From Chalara sp. BL73 (lineage: Eukaryota > Ascomycota > Leotiomycetes > Helotiales), in the NCBI GenBank assembly GCA_918026815.1, contig CAKJVC010000187.1:1-64000 (forward strand): a stretch of 64,000 nucleotides of DNA, given 5' to 3'. Shown in pieces: positions 1 through 11,950 of the stretch (the first letter of the stretch is position 1; every line of letters starts with the position of its first letter). A program made the position numbers and the translations under genes. The notes under the pieces are model-generated. The model was given only the letters and a program-made list of their open reading frames with translations. It was not told where the DNA came from and did no database searches.

Positions 1-509
1 AGAACGAGAGATCAAGCAGGGCTTAAGATGTGCATAAATGGGTTGGTACGTACGTCTTAACTTATACTTTTGAGGGTAGCCGATAGATATTCAGAATTGT
101 GGCGAAACTGTTCGCGTATTAACGCGTTTGGGGAGAAATGACAGTAGAACTTGAGTCAGCCGGCCTGTATTTGAAAGAAAGCCAATAAATGATGTCAATA
201 GGGACGAGACAAGGTAACGACTCGAAACCCGTAGCGTTATCCTGCTCGTACCCTAATGCAGTGTAACCCAATGTATGTTCAGGGGCTCTTGGTGCTGAAA
301 AAAGCCCTGAATCTGGGGACTTGAATTCTCGCAAATCGACGTCTTGGCGGTGCCCCACTACGGAGAGAAACTGCCCGACATCGCTGTGGAAAAATAGTTA
401 AGTTGCATAAGGTGATTCATTCTTGCGAACAAGTGTCCCTCGAAACCAAACCAAGCCGAACCAAACCTCAAATACTAGTGCCAATTGCAGTTGGATATCC
501 TGACACATA
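1..509. other. Upstream region of threonine synthase; no gene seen
   Basis: No open frame here resembles a protein family. The short frames on both strands have random-looking composition. The last 100 bases, before the ATG at 510, hold a C/A-rich stretch of repeated CCAAACC-like words, which probably belongs to the promoter or 5' leader of the gene that follows. That reading is inferred from position only. Confidence 0.4.
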
Positions 510-2318
510 ATGTCACACTCGACTGCTTCAAATGGATCGGCCTCGCTGGCCAAAAATGGTGTGCCAGCTGCAGATGCAGATGTACAAACGCACACTCCCT
601 CTCAGAGATACCTTTCGACGAGGGGAGGTTCTTATGGGGTAGGTGTGCCACAATGACGACCCTTTATGACCTGTTCCTAACACTTAATAGCTATCATTTG
701 AGGAAGTCGTGTTGAAGGGACTTGCTGCAGATGGCGGTCTGTTTATACCAGAAGAGATCCCCGCATTACCCCGCGATTGGGAGTCGAAATGGAAGAACTT
801 GTCCTTCTCTGACCTTGCTTTCGAAATTCTTTCTCTTTACATATCACCCTCTGAAATACCTCCAGCAGACCTAAAAGACATCATCAACCGAAGCTACTCC
901 ACTTTCCGCTCAACTGATACTACGCCACTAGTGCCTTTAAATCAGAAAGACAACTTATATCTGCTAGAGCTATTTCATGGGCCTACGTTTGCTTTCAAGG
1001 ATGTTGCACTGCAATTTTTGGGCAACTTGTTTGAATATTTCCTGGTCAGACGGAACAAGGGTAAGACTGGTAAAGACAGACATCATTTGACTGTTGTTGG
1101 TGCAACCAGTGGTGATACTGGTTCTGCTGCTATATATGGTCTACGAGGAAAGAAAGATATCTCCGTCTTCATTTTATATCCGAAGGGCAAAGTTAGCCCG
1201 ATACAGGAAGCTCAGATGACCACAGTCTTGGACGCCAATGTGCATAACTTGGTTGTTGAAGGAACTTTTGATGATTGTCAGGTTGGTAAACGCCCTCCTC
1301 AAACCAATTCATACTCATTTATACACTCTAGGATATCGTAAAAGCACTCTTTGCAGACCCAAAGATCAACGAAACCCAAAATTTAGGAGCCGTCAATTCG
1401 ATCAATTGGGCCAGAATTCTTGCGCAAACCACATACTACTTCTACTCATACTTCAACCTCACCAAGTCCCCGGCATACAAGGGTGGAGGCAAGGTTCGAT
1501 TTGTGGTGCCTACCGGCAACTTTGGAGATATTCTGGCAGGATACTTTGCAAAGCGAATGGGTTTGCCTGCAGAGAAATTGGTTGTTGCCACGAACGAGAA
1601 TGATATTTTAGATCGTTTCTGGAGAACGGGTCACTACGAAAAGAAAGCTGTGCACGGCGTGGAAGCTGAAGGAGGGATTGCTGCAGATGGAGTCAAAGCT
1701 CATGAGGAGGGTGTTCGTGAGACATTGAGCCCAGCAATGGATATTCTTGTTTCCAGCAATTTCGAACGTTTACTATGGTTCTTGGCGTATGAGTTTGCAG
1801 CTGTGGCAGGTATGGATGACGAGTGGAATAAAAAGCAAGCGGGTCAAGAAGTCGAACAATGGTTAAAGGAACTCAAGTCGAGAGGTGGATTTGGGGTTCA
1901 TAAGGATATTTTAGCAGCCGCAAAGAAGGATTTTGAGAGTGAAAGAGTCAGCGATGAGCAGACCATTGAGACGATCAAGGAATTCTATGCTGCGAAAGAC
2001 GGAACCAAGGGTGGATATATCCTCGACCCACATTCAGCTATCGGAGTTGCGGCATCCGTACGATCTATTAAACGAGCAGGTCCAGATACCTACCATATAT
2101 CCTTAGCAACGGCACACCCGGCGAAGTTTGCGAATGCCGTTGACTTGGCACTGAAAAACGATGCTGGATTCAGCTTTGACAAAGTGCTTCCTGAAGAGTT
2201 TGTGGGTTTAGAGAAAAAGGAGAAGAGGGTAATAGCAGTTGAAGCAGGTACTGGCTGGGAAGGTGTAAGAACGATCGTCGATGCAGAAGTTGAGAAGGAA
2301 TTGAGCAGTAGCAGATGA
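510..2318 (+). CDS. THR4: Threonine synthase (three exons)
   Basis: PLP enzyme that converts O-phosphohomoserine to threonine in the cytosol. Exons are 510-638, 691-1281 and 1332-2318, giving 568 residues. The ATG at 510 lies in frame with an exon 1 that supplies the family N-terminus QRYLSTRGGSYG, followed after splicing by LSFEEVVLKGLAADGGLF. The motif HGPTFAFKD carries the PLP lysine near residue 146, and the phosphate-binding VVGATSGDTGSAA follows. Intron 1 (639-690) has a CTAAC branch. Intron 2 (1282-1331) uses the weak donor GTTGGT, but the join FDDCQ-DIVKALF is what the family needs. The C-terminal half contains VNSINWARILAQ and VPTGNFGDILAGY. Length is slightly above the usual 510-530 residues because of a Ser/Ala-rich N-terminus. 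Identity is certain; the exact start is very likely. Confidence 0.95.
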
Positions 2319-2649
2319 GCACTCCATAATTGAACTAGAATCAAAAGTTTATAGAATTGAATCGAAATGAGCCTAAGGAGAAAGGGCTCAAAGTCAATGC
2401 ATTTCTGAATTCCAAGCGTCTTGAATCTAAAAGAAGATGTGTGAATGCGATTCTGCTACATTACACTTAAAACAACCATGGCCTGATCCGGTGTGGTGCA
2501 AGCATGCAATGTTCACAGGCAAATCTCCTGACTAAGAAGAGAGAAATAGAATTATCAGTTTGTTAGTTTTTCTCTTCAGTCTAGTAGAAATTCTGGTAAG
2601 ATTACGCCATTTCTGCTTACAAGAGTCTCAAATTCTAGTGCTTTTCAAG
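2319..2649. other. 3' region of threonine synthase; no gene seen
   Basis: AT-rich sequence between the threonine synthase stop and the broken regulator gene on the other strand. It should contain the 3' UTR and polyadenylation region. No reading frame of interest was seen. Confidence 0.4.
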
Positions 2650-3620
2650 TACGTTTGAGAGGCGGCTGGTGCTGCTATCTGTCAATACCACGACCAATAT
2701 GGGTACGGTTTGTCGGCTCTCATAAAGTTTTGATGGAGCCCCTCTTGCTCCGGGGTTCATGTATTAGTAATCTTGCTGGCTCCAAACTCTTCGTCCCGGT
2801 GTGGACGCTGGTGAATATCTCTCCAGGCAAGCTCGAGCATAGATCCCTTGCGCTGTGAATGTCTCCCATGTTGATGAGATTGTGTCATGATTTAGGATGC
2901 GGGGGGCATGTTGATTCAGTGGGGTGAGGATCTCGCATCTACAGAGGGGTCAGCTCCGGGTCCGTAGGATAGACCTGTCTGTTGGCGGCTGTGTGACTAT
3001 AAGGCCATCGTGGAAGCCACTGCAACAAGGGCGGATATGGGGGAACCCCGTAGTTGGAACCCTTATGGTCAAGCAATGATAGGATTAACCTAACCCTCTG
3101 AGTGGCTGCCGGGTCTCCATAAGTTTGAACCTGTTCGAACCTAACCACAAGATTGTCTTGTTGTTTGCGAGGGCAGGGAAAACGTTATGGTGGACGAGGC
3201 GGAGCGGGATATGACCAGGCGAGAGTGGGAATGTCAAGGTCTCTGATTCAAACGGAGAATGAGTCGCTTGTGGTGGGAAATGAGAGCCAATGCGTTCTAC
3301 GCTCTCGACATAGCGGAGGTTGAATTTGATAGCCTGATGGAATTAACATTTAGCGGCGTCTTCACCAGATCTTGACGACAACGTTCTAGCTTCCTGGTTA
3401 GAAAATCCAGAATTACGCTCGTGATTTGTGCCATTGACCCTCCATTTGCTAACTCGAAATGCTTGCTGGTGTACAGCCACAGCCTGCTCTTTTTGTTTAT
3501 TTTGTTGCCGAGCTCTTTTAGCTCTTTGATTTAGGCGGTCCTATCTCTTCTTCCGTTCAGACTTGGCTGTGATTCCGGACCAGTCATCATCAACAGCCCA
3601 TGCATATCCGAGATGTCCCC
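2650..3620 (-). pseudogene. Broken bZIP/DUF3425-like transcription factor
   Basis: Reading the minus strand downward from about 3595, the frame gives DDDWSGITAKSERKKR, a stop (TAG, 3541-3543), then DRLNQRAKRARQQNKQKEQ. This has the basic-region pattern of fungal bZIP proteins of the DUF3425 type, which begin with an acidic DDW segment. A second frame gives FNLRYVESVERIGSHF and then FPLSPGHIPLRLVHHN, which matches the hydrophobic DUF3425 core, ending at TAA 3085-3087. A third stretch reads INMGDIHSARDLCSS and GTKSLEPARLLIHEP behind a TGA at 2885-2887. The gene is thus recognisable but cut by at least three stops and frame changes. One frame change, ending in CCATCAG before the core, might be an intron. 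The stop in the basic region would be undone by one T-to-C change. It is not functional as read. Family assignment is from pattern recognition only. Confidence 0.6.
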
Positions 3621-4019
3621 CCTACATGACTAGAGCACTAACGGCTGGGATATGTATCTTTAAAAACAGCAAAGGTAGCAAAGGGTTTTGGTTGTTCAAC
3701 TATACCCCCATCTTAATATTGCAAACGGTGACTATGTGGATCGTCCTGGTCACCATCATGCAAGTGGACGTCGAAAAAAATCCTATTTAGCACTAGTGTA
3801 TATCCCCCTTTTTCTAGATTCGCTTATTTCACGATGTGGTCCACCTCTTACCAAATCCACAACCCGCGTGCTAGGGATGTGGATTGCTCCCTTTTTGGCC
3901 TCAGTTAGCTTTCTTCCCAATTTGGCTATAAGCGTCAGCCTTGATTTCATTTGCGAGACTTCGTGATATTCACCCTAACCAACATGGGTTCTAGCATCCG
4001 TGCTATGAAGCTCCTCACA

Positions 4020-4710
4020 CACTACAAATATGAAGCAAGACGGTGGCTCTCAATGTGAGCATCTATCAACGCTAATCTACTAGGAGATAACTCTGCCAAT
4101 TGCCTGTCAAATAATTTCGAAATATCTTCACTGCTACCTCTGGAGGGAGAGACTTTCATCGTTACCCGGAGGGAACACAGGTCTCTGCTATGCCACCTGC
4201 CTGACCTCGCCAGCAAACGGCGCTCGAATTTTCATAGGACCTCGATCGGCAGATAAAGCAGACCATCACCTAAACCAAGGAGAAACATCTACTTCTTCTC
4301 AATGGACCTCACATATATCCTGCCTCCGCCATCGAAGCAGCAGAAAACTCCAGTTCGAGAGAAAAACAACACGGGCTGACATTGAACCTTGGAATCACGG
4401 CCATTCCATACGAGCCCGGCCGTGAATGGCTTCGAGATTCGGATATAAGTCGGCTGCCTCGCCCACTGGCTTTCCACGCAGAAACGCTCTCCGGTATTGT
4501 AATCAACGGCTACGCACGTCTGGTCCGGGATAAGCACGCATCGCGTATGTGTCTAGCCGTGCGAATAACTCGTTTGGTGTCAGACGCATGCTTTACAATG
4601 AAGAGGGAGTTGAGAAATTCGGCGACTTAGGCCGTCGTAGCGTCGAGAAGCGGGAGGAGCTGGAGAGATGGGCGGCTGAGAGGATGAGGGTTGGGAGATG
4701 GATTTGAGGC
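4020..4710. pseudogene. Coding-like block with a frame break, family unknown
   Basis: On the plus strand a frame open from about 4280 reads through NLGITAIPYEPGREW, RLPRPLAFHAETLSG and NGYARLVRDKHA. The composition looks like real protein. After about 4545 this frame loses sense, and another plus frame continues with FGVRRMLYNEEGVEKFGDLG and REELERWAAERMRVGRWI to a stop at about 4706. A GTATGT...TCAG segment at the break is only 39 bp long and does not restore phase, so a frameshift is more likely than an intron. No convincing ATG precedes the block. On the minus strand, 4022-4170 also holds a protein-like frame (DISKLFDRQLAELSPSR). I do not recognise either. This could be a relic or a poorly conserved gene. 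Confidence 0.35.
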
Positions 4711-5260
4711 GTTTGGGGACCGGCAATGTTAATTGTGTGTTGGCTCTATTGAAAGAAATTCAATCCCAAAAAACAAATCAAAATCTGGAATGTCAATATC
4801 TATGTCAACTTGATACTTTAGAGCAGCAGGACATTGTATAATCATGGAAGTTACTGCCTGGTTGGTAGTGCTCTCTTCGTAAGAACACCTTTTCGTTGAG
4901 AGGTGGTGGACAATGGTCGCGAATGCAATGTTTCTCTGAAGAGAGACCACGGAAGGGATGAGATCGAAGCAGATGACAATCAATTATATGTACAACTTTG
5001 TCCTTTCAGATTGCTTGATCTTAAGACAGCCCTGTTCACAAAGCGAGGGTCTTTGTTTTGTGTCCCCTATTTTTAACCACCTCATCCACAAACTAGTAGA
5101 TGTAATGCTCCTAGAACGCCATGCTCGCTCGGCACGCCAATTGCAATTCTCTGTTAGAATTTTACAAGATCCGACCCATATATACGCCGCTGGTGTCATA
5201 TCAATACATCGCCTCCAAAATCAAGACAGAAAAGAAAGAAAAGAAAGTCCGTAGGGCGGT

Positions 5261-7144
5261 TCACAGGGCCCATTCTACCACCTCCAACGCACACATTACA
5301 AGAATGAGCGTGGATGGGAGAATCCTAGAGATTGTCAGGTCATGATTTGTTTAACAAAAGGGGTAAGATAACATACCAAATGACATAGCTCTGGAAAAGC
5401 AATTTGCTCATCACGCCCTCATAGACGCCGTTGATCTGGCAAATCTGCGCTAATTGTAGAGCGCTTGGAGCGCCAGTTAACAAGAAGCAGACAACCACAA
5501 ATATGGGATCATCCACAATGGAGACTGGGATATATTTCGCGATTAGAGCCAATATTGGGCCCATAATAAGCGTTGGAAGCAGCATTCGAGAAATCAGGGA
5601 AGCGACCAAAAGTTTTGTTCCGATCTTGTTCTCCTCTGAGTTCTCGTCAAGGGATTCCTTAGGGAGGGTGTTTCGTGCCAAATTGGCGCCTAGGACAACC
5701 AGAATGAGTGGTACTGCTACGCCACCGGACTGTGAGACAGCTCTTGTCACCGAGTTGGAGATAAAGGTGCCTTCTTCGAAGAATAATTGCTGGAGTTTAG
5801 GAATCGATGCGACAATGATAGCAAGTAACATGGCCCATAAAGGAGGGTTCATGAACTCCCAAACACCAACGATGAAGCGGCCGAGAGTAGAATATGTTAA
5901 GGTCAGGAAACGTTGCAAGAACAATGGTAGAATCTGGAACGTTTTATGTGCCGCATTAGCAACTTTGTGCCCGATGTATGAAAGCACTCGCTTTGTGTAA
6001 AACCTTGCCTTGGGAATCCAGCCTTTGGGACCGCTAGGAATGTCACTTCCATCGTACAGGTTATTTAGTGGCCGGATGCTTGGGAAGGACGTGATGTTAC
6101 TATTATCCGCCGGAAACATATGATTTCCATTAATAGGCGTGGCAAGTAAAGCTTTACGAGGATCATCATCATCATCATCTGAGATTGAGCCGGCATAGTG
6201 AATATTTGTGACTGGTGTTCTGCCTCCAGATTCGAAGGATGTGGACGTCGCCGAACCATTATTTGTTGGTGAGCTATTGTCAGGTTCATCTTCCCCATCC
6301 AGACCCGGAATGAGCGCAGGGCTATCGCTATATCTGCCTTCTTCAGCAGCATCGTCGTCGTCATGCTCAATATAAGACTCCGGTGGAGCAAGCAGAACAT
6401 GATAACCCCAGCTCCAGCGTACCAGTTGTCCGAGCTGCTGGAATATAAGGAGGTAAAGAATACCTCGTGCCGACACCTCGTCATCGTTATCACCAGGTAT
6501 CTTATCCCAATGTAGGCCCTTCAATGTCTGCGAAAGGGAAATGACGAGCGAGATAGGAAGGGAATTCGAGTTTCCGAAAACCTGTATATATTAGCTTACG
6601 CCAGACTACCGTACTTTGTAACTTACTCCCATAGCTGTGACGAAGTTGGCCGGCCTTTTGCCAAACCCGAAAGCTTTGGAGACCACAACGGAGACAAAAT
6701 AGGACACAGCTGTTTGGATGACGAAGATAATTGGTATGACAGCCAGCTCTAGCAGTTTATCTGCGGTCAATTGCGATGCAAGCTTCGTGAAGACTGTAAG
6801 GTATAAGCTAAGTCTCTCAGCAATAAAATGAACTCCATACTTAGACACGGTGTGAATAGTGCTACGTTCAAATTCGCCACAAATTTCTGGTTCTCTGCAT
6901 CGAACATTCCAGCTCTAGCAACGATATAACCCGGAAGACTGACACAAACAACTTCTAGGACAGCTTCGAATACTAGCAGGACGAGATGCCCTAGAGCTGG
7001 ATGCGACGGGTGAGCGCCGCCATCTTCGACAGTTCGTCTCAGGATCCTAAGACCCAGGTTCGAAGCTTTGCCGATTACTGATGGACGGAAGTCGTCGCCA
7101 GCGTTCAATCGATATGAGGTTGGAGTGGAAAAGTACGTGGCCAT
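5261..7144 (-). CDS. ECM3/auxin-efflux-like membrane carrier (four exons)
   Basis: Member of the PIN-like/auxin efflux carrier family, related to yeast Ecm3; family members sit in ER or other internal membranes, and the substrate in fungi is not settled. Exons on the minus strand are 7144-6841, 6793-6627, 6581-5377 and 5324-5261, giving 579 residues. The N-terminal membrane half contains HPALGHLVLLVFEAVLEVV, FTPCLIFTKLASQL and TAMGVFGNSNSLPISLV. A central polar loop of about 180 residues includes the acidic run SISDDDDDDPRK. The C-terminal half carries further membrane segments, with GGVAVPLILVVLGANLAR. The last exon is tiny: the tryptophan codon is split TG/G and continues ILPSTLILVMCALEVVEW. 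Without that splice the frame would end early in LLLNKS. Introns are 45-52 bp. Fold assignment is firm; transported compound unknown. Confidence 0.9.
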
Positions 7145-9939
7145 TTAAGAGGGATTGCCCGGCCCTCGACCGTTATAATATGTGATGTGGTGTTGCGATG
7201 TCGACGATGATGATTGTTGCACGGAGATGGCGGCGTTTGGATGATATAAGGTGCTTTTGGGCGCATCGGGTAGTTTCCCGTGGGAGTTGCGTTATCGTCT
7301 CTCAGGCACCACGCCAACGATAACACTAACTACGTCGAACTCTTGGCGAGCAAAAGCAAGGTGAGACGTAGATGTGCGGGTGGTGGATTATATGCTTGTG
7401 TGTCAATAATTCAACGATGATGATATTATCGAGCATGAACTTTCTCTGTGCGTAGGAAACTCGAATGGTCGAATTCGGGCTTGATATGTTTGTTGAGGCC
7501 CCTTGATGGTCTGATGGGTTTTGGTGATGCAAATAGCCCTTTTCCCCCCGTTGAAGCGAGGCTTTGTTCATCCTTCAGCGTGGTGGCTGGGTGGACTATG
7601 ATTGGTCGAAAGTGGTGATCAGGATGAGGCAAGACTCTTGCAGGTTGGCGACAGCGCAGCACAGCTCAGCAGTTGCACAGAACCATTCCTTTAGGCTCAT
7701 TAAGCAGTCACTACAGGGTTTCGGCAAAGAGTAAAAGTGGCTATGAGTGTGTCAACCATATATAGCTGCCAGCACATTTGTCGTACAATCGGAGGCGAGG
7801 ATTCTTGTTAAAGGGATGAATGAATACAGTGAGTGAATCAAAAGTTCTTGTCTGAGTGCGGTGCAAAGCACCTTCATGACCGAATTCATTATCAAATAGT
7901 ATCTTTAGAGATATCAAAACGTGCCTGTATCCCGAAAAATGCGAGATCCCTAGGATACCAGGCAGCCACATCGAACCTACCGAGCGCCATTCAAAGAACG
8001 TTTGGTCATACTGATTAAAAATCGAAACTATCCCCATTGTTTGCGTTTCACAAATTGATGATATCAATTCTACTTGTTCACAAGCAACTGTACTGTATCA
8101 GGTAATGAGAAAATATATGCTCTTCAATTACCCACTAACTATATAGTATCGATGCTCCTCCGAGACTCACCTGCCCCTGTCAAATGGAAACTTTGGTTTC
8201 TAAGCCAATCTACGCGTATTCTTTCCAGCCCCATAGTTTGTGAGGTGGCTGTGAAATCATTCTTCAAAGATAGAGTCATCACCGCGACGTGAACGGTTGC
8301 CGCATTCCAGTTATTGAAAAGCTGAAATGTATTCTCTACATGAAATGCTACTTTGTTCAAGTAATTCAATCCAAGCCGCAGGTCTTGGGGCCATGCTAGT
8401 TCACACAAAAACAGGAACGAAAAGTGTGCATTTCCTTTTCCAGGACCCATGGCAGAATCCTCATACCTCATACGGTACCAACTTTTCCCAGCGCTGCGCA
8501 ATTCAGGTTCATATCCAGATGCCCACATGCAGATATATTTATATCTATATCTATATCTATACCTATACATCGAAATCTGCATACTGCCGTTAACGGGAAA
8601 TAGAACAAGGAACTACGCTGGCCCGTTCAGGGAAGAGAATGCGGATCTAGGGACCGTAATTGTATAAGTGGCCAAGATCTATAGGTACACTAGGGCCGAT
8701 GGCCAATTCTGAGAGATTACAGTCTTGATCGGCCAAGAAATTGGTCGGAGGCTGGGACAGAAAAGCAAGACCTTCATTGCTTAAACAGACTCCATACTGT
8801 AGCCCAGGCAGCTTGGTTACTGTAGAGGTTGGCGAAAAGGAGGATTCCTCATCATCCTCTCCGTGACATTTTTATCAATGGTGATCGATTGAATCCTTGG
8901 AACGGGCGGCGGCGATCATCCTGACAGTGACAGGAACTCTTTGAAACTTTATCCTCGCGTACCTCAATCTGCAGGTTGTGGCTTGCATGCAAGTTTTGAT
9001 GGGCAATTATTGGATTGAATGCCTTTCGCCCCCATTTAGCTTCTCCGTTGTAGCCACTCACACTGTCACGGAGTGGTTGCGTCGTAGGGGTTTAAGCCAC
9101 CCCCTCCATCTTTTCAATACTGTACTGTGTGCGCTGTATCCAATTTTCCTAAAAAACTGTCCGTCACAAAAAGTCGCAGCAGAGCTTCTTGCAACAACCA
9201 ACGTCATCGCTTGCTACCCTGGCGCATCGACTCCTTGCGTTGAACCTCACCTCACCTCGCCTCGTTAGAGTACTTACTTGCCCACAGACGGCCAGTGTCT
9301 TTCTTTCAGGACGGAAAAGATTTCTCTATCATTCTTTTTTCAAGTGTCTACAACTTCGCTAAAGCTATAATTTGTTGACACATCTGCTGTTTGTATCGGA
9401 GGCAGCTCCACCATCCGTGAACCTTAAGCCTTTTCGCCAGCCAAACGGACGAAAGCGCGGCCATCAACAAACATCCCACCTCGACTGATCCATAAACTAA
9501 ACCTCCAGTCGCCACTACTCCACTACTGCTACCTTAATTACTGCTTCAAACACTATTCATCGTAAGCAATCCACCTCGAATAATCTCCTTATGCCACTAG
9601 CCTTCCTGCTGCAACAGAGCTGATTAAGTAGTTCTTCCTTTATCCCATTTTAAGCCCAGCCACGAGCTAGACCTGCAATCTACGCCAAGCCGCAATAAGA
9701 GCCTTTCTGCTATCTCTGGTCTTAAATATCTCGATTCTGTACTTGCTACTTGTTCTCTGGGGAATTTCAGGCATTTGCTCAAGCAGCCGCATCTGCGACG
9801 ACATACCTTCTGCTGAGCAGCAGCTCATTTGGCATCCTACTTCTGCCTCAACCACGGCCTCGAGTTAGATCTCGTCAACTTCAGATCTGTTGCCAGATAT
9901 CCGGTCTTGGACTCATGCGCTTCCGGAAGTAGATAAACA
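7145..9939. other. 2.8 kb intergenic region with long leader of the MAPKK gene
   Basis: No protein-coding gene could be supported. The stretch separates two diverging genes (carrier on minus, MAPKK on plus). From about 9180 to 9939 the plus strand becomes C/T-rich with many TCACC, CCACT and TTTCTTTC words, typical of a fungal promoter and long 5' leader. Short upstream ATGs lie in it, for example a 60-codon frame from 9750 to 9932 that stops just before the MAPKK start at 9940. A short microsatellite is listed separately. Confidence 0.4.
8531..8570. repeat. ATATCT-type microsatellite
   Basis: About 40 bases of imperfect TATATC/TATACC hexamer repeats. It produces a false minus-strand frame with repeated Tyr-Arg. 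Nothing suggests function. Confidence 0.75.
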
Positions 9940-11950
9940 ATGGCAAGCCCACCAAATGATGTGCCGAGCGCGCCAGATCATTCTATTGATTTTGGGAGTC
10001 CTCCGAACGAGACCAGTTCTTTAGATTCGTCTTCAGACAATAATTATCAGTCTTCAGGTAAGAAGTCCTCAAGTCTGCCTATACTTCTCAGCATGCATCT
10101 TTGTACGAACAGAAGCTTATGTTAGATCTCTAGCCTCGAATATTCCTCGAATACCTTCTCTGCGTTCTGTCTCTGATCCTCCAACAAGTTCTATGAATCC
10201 ATCGTCTACACCTTTGGGGTTGCTGAGCAACGCACGGCGGCCGAACAATGTTAAAACTGCTTCGAGTCGTAACATGCCGCAAAGCATGGAGGCGAAGATG
10301 AAGGCATTCCACCTGTCTAGACAAGGCACACCTCCAGCACGTCCTCAAATTGGTACATCAACATCTGCAAATGCTGGCCCTAACAGCCCAAGCCCTGGTC
10401 CTAGCCCTAGTTCTGGTGTTCCAGTACCAGTTCCAGGTCTACCTGGGGGATTACAACTACCAACAAACATGCGACCGCCAGCGCATAACTTTTCTTCTGC
10501 TCCGGCAGTTCCAAAGGCAAAAGGCGGGTTAAGTGAAAGAAGACGCATAAAATTACCTGGAGGTTTGCCAGGAGCTCTGCCACCTCCCAATACCCCCCAA
10601 ACTGATGCAAGTAATAATGCAACACAGCAGCCAGGCGATCAAGGGGGTTCCGCTTTCAATCAGTTTTCCAAGTTTGTTGATACGAAAACCGGAACCTTGA
10701 TGTTCGAAGGGAAGGCTACAATCCACGGTGATGGAATTGACTTCTCAAGTGGTGGCAATTTTAAAATATCATTGGATGAGGTGGACACCTTAGACGAGCT
10801 GGGCAAAGGCAACTATGGCACTGTATACAAAGTAAAGCATTCTCGCCCACGAATAAGGAGGCCAGGTTTGGGATTAGCGGGAAATAAAGTCTCCTCTTCC
10901 TCCATGCCTATGACCCCATCTCCAGACGAGGTCGAGTCAGATCCAAAATCTAAAGGAACTTCTGGAGTTATCATGGCCATGAAGGAAATTCGTCTAGAAC
11001 TTGATGAGGCTAAGTTCGCCCAGATTATCATGGAGCTCGATATTCTGCATCGTTGCTTATCGCCATATATTATCGATTTCTACGGAGCCTTTTTCCAAGA
11101 AGGTGCAGTATATATCTGCATAGAATTCATGGACGGAGGGTCGGTAGATAAGATCTATGGTGATGGTATACCTGAGAATATCCTTCGCAAAATCACATAT
11201 GGCACAACGCAGGGCTTAAGGACTCTCAAAGACGACCACAATATTATCCACCGCGATGTGAAGCCCACTAATATCCTCATCAATACTCGTGGCCAGGTCA
11301 AGATCTGCGATTTTGGTGTATCGGGGAACCTAGTAGCTAGTATCGCAAAAACAAACATTGGCTGCCAGTCCTACATGGCGCCAGAAAGAATATCGGGTGG
11401 AGGCATGTCACAAGCCGGTACTGCTGGTGGAACATATAGTGTGCAATCTGATATCTGGTCCCTTGGATTGTCTATTATTGAATGTGCAATGGGAAGGTAT
11501 CCGTATCCACCGGAAACCTACAACAATATCTTCTCTCAGTTAAGCGTAAGTCCCTTTATCATTTCGGACGATAATTTACTAACTTACTTCGAGGCAATCG
11601 TTGATGGAGATCCGCCGGATCTCCCATCTGAAGGATATTCTCCATTAGCACGAGATTTCGTACAGGGCTGTCTTCATAAGATTCCAAAGTTGCGCCCTAC
11701 CTACTCGATGCTTCTGCAGCATGGTTGGTTAGCCCCACTTTCGAAGCCGGCCATTATCACCGAAGAGGATGAGGATGGAGGAGGTGAAAGCTTGAACATC
11801 GAGACCCAGGGAACCGAGGATAAGGAAGTCGCAGACTGGGTGAAGCAAGCGATAGAGCGAAAGAAAGGCGGTCTTATAGGTGAAAGTCAGAAGCCAGCAC
11901 TCCATGCTGCGCCTTTGGATAGTATGAGCCCAGTAAGCAGCCCCGGTTAA
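9940..11950 (+). CDS. PBS2: MAP kinase kinase of the HOG osmostress pathway (Pbs2/Bos5 type)
   Basis: Dual-specificity kinase that activates the Hog1/Sak1 MAPK. Exons are 9940-10057, 10113-11545 and 11594-11950, giving 635 residues. A disordered Ser/Pro-rich N-terminus (about 265 residues) precedes the kinase domain. GKGNYGTVYK is the glycine loop near residue 270, and the lysine of IMAMKEIRLE near 330 is the ATP-binding lysine. HRDVKPTN is the catalytic loop near 420 and CDFGVSG the metal site. SIAKT near 450 supplies the Ser/Thr pair phosphorylated by MAPKKKs. The segment FVDTKTGTLMFEGKA before the domain is characteristic of Pbs2 orthologues. Intron 2 (11546-11593) is 48 bp without a stop, so unspliced RNA stays in frame. 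Intron 1 could instead end at 10133, also in phase, which would remove seven residues. A long leader with upstream ATGs suggests translational control. Confidence 0.94.

Noticed and set aside
5431..6000. Plus-strand frame of 189 codons
   Set aside because: It is the antisense shadow of the well-supported carrier gene.
8139..8582. Minus-strand frame of 147 codons with repeated Tyr-Arg
   Set aside because: Its striking part is the translation of the ATATCT microsatellite, and the rest has no protein-like character.
10407..10625. Frames on both strands in the MAPKK N-terminus
   Set aside because: They arise from the Pro/Ser-rich repeat-like composition of the real coding frame.
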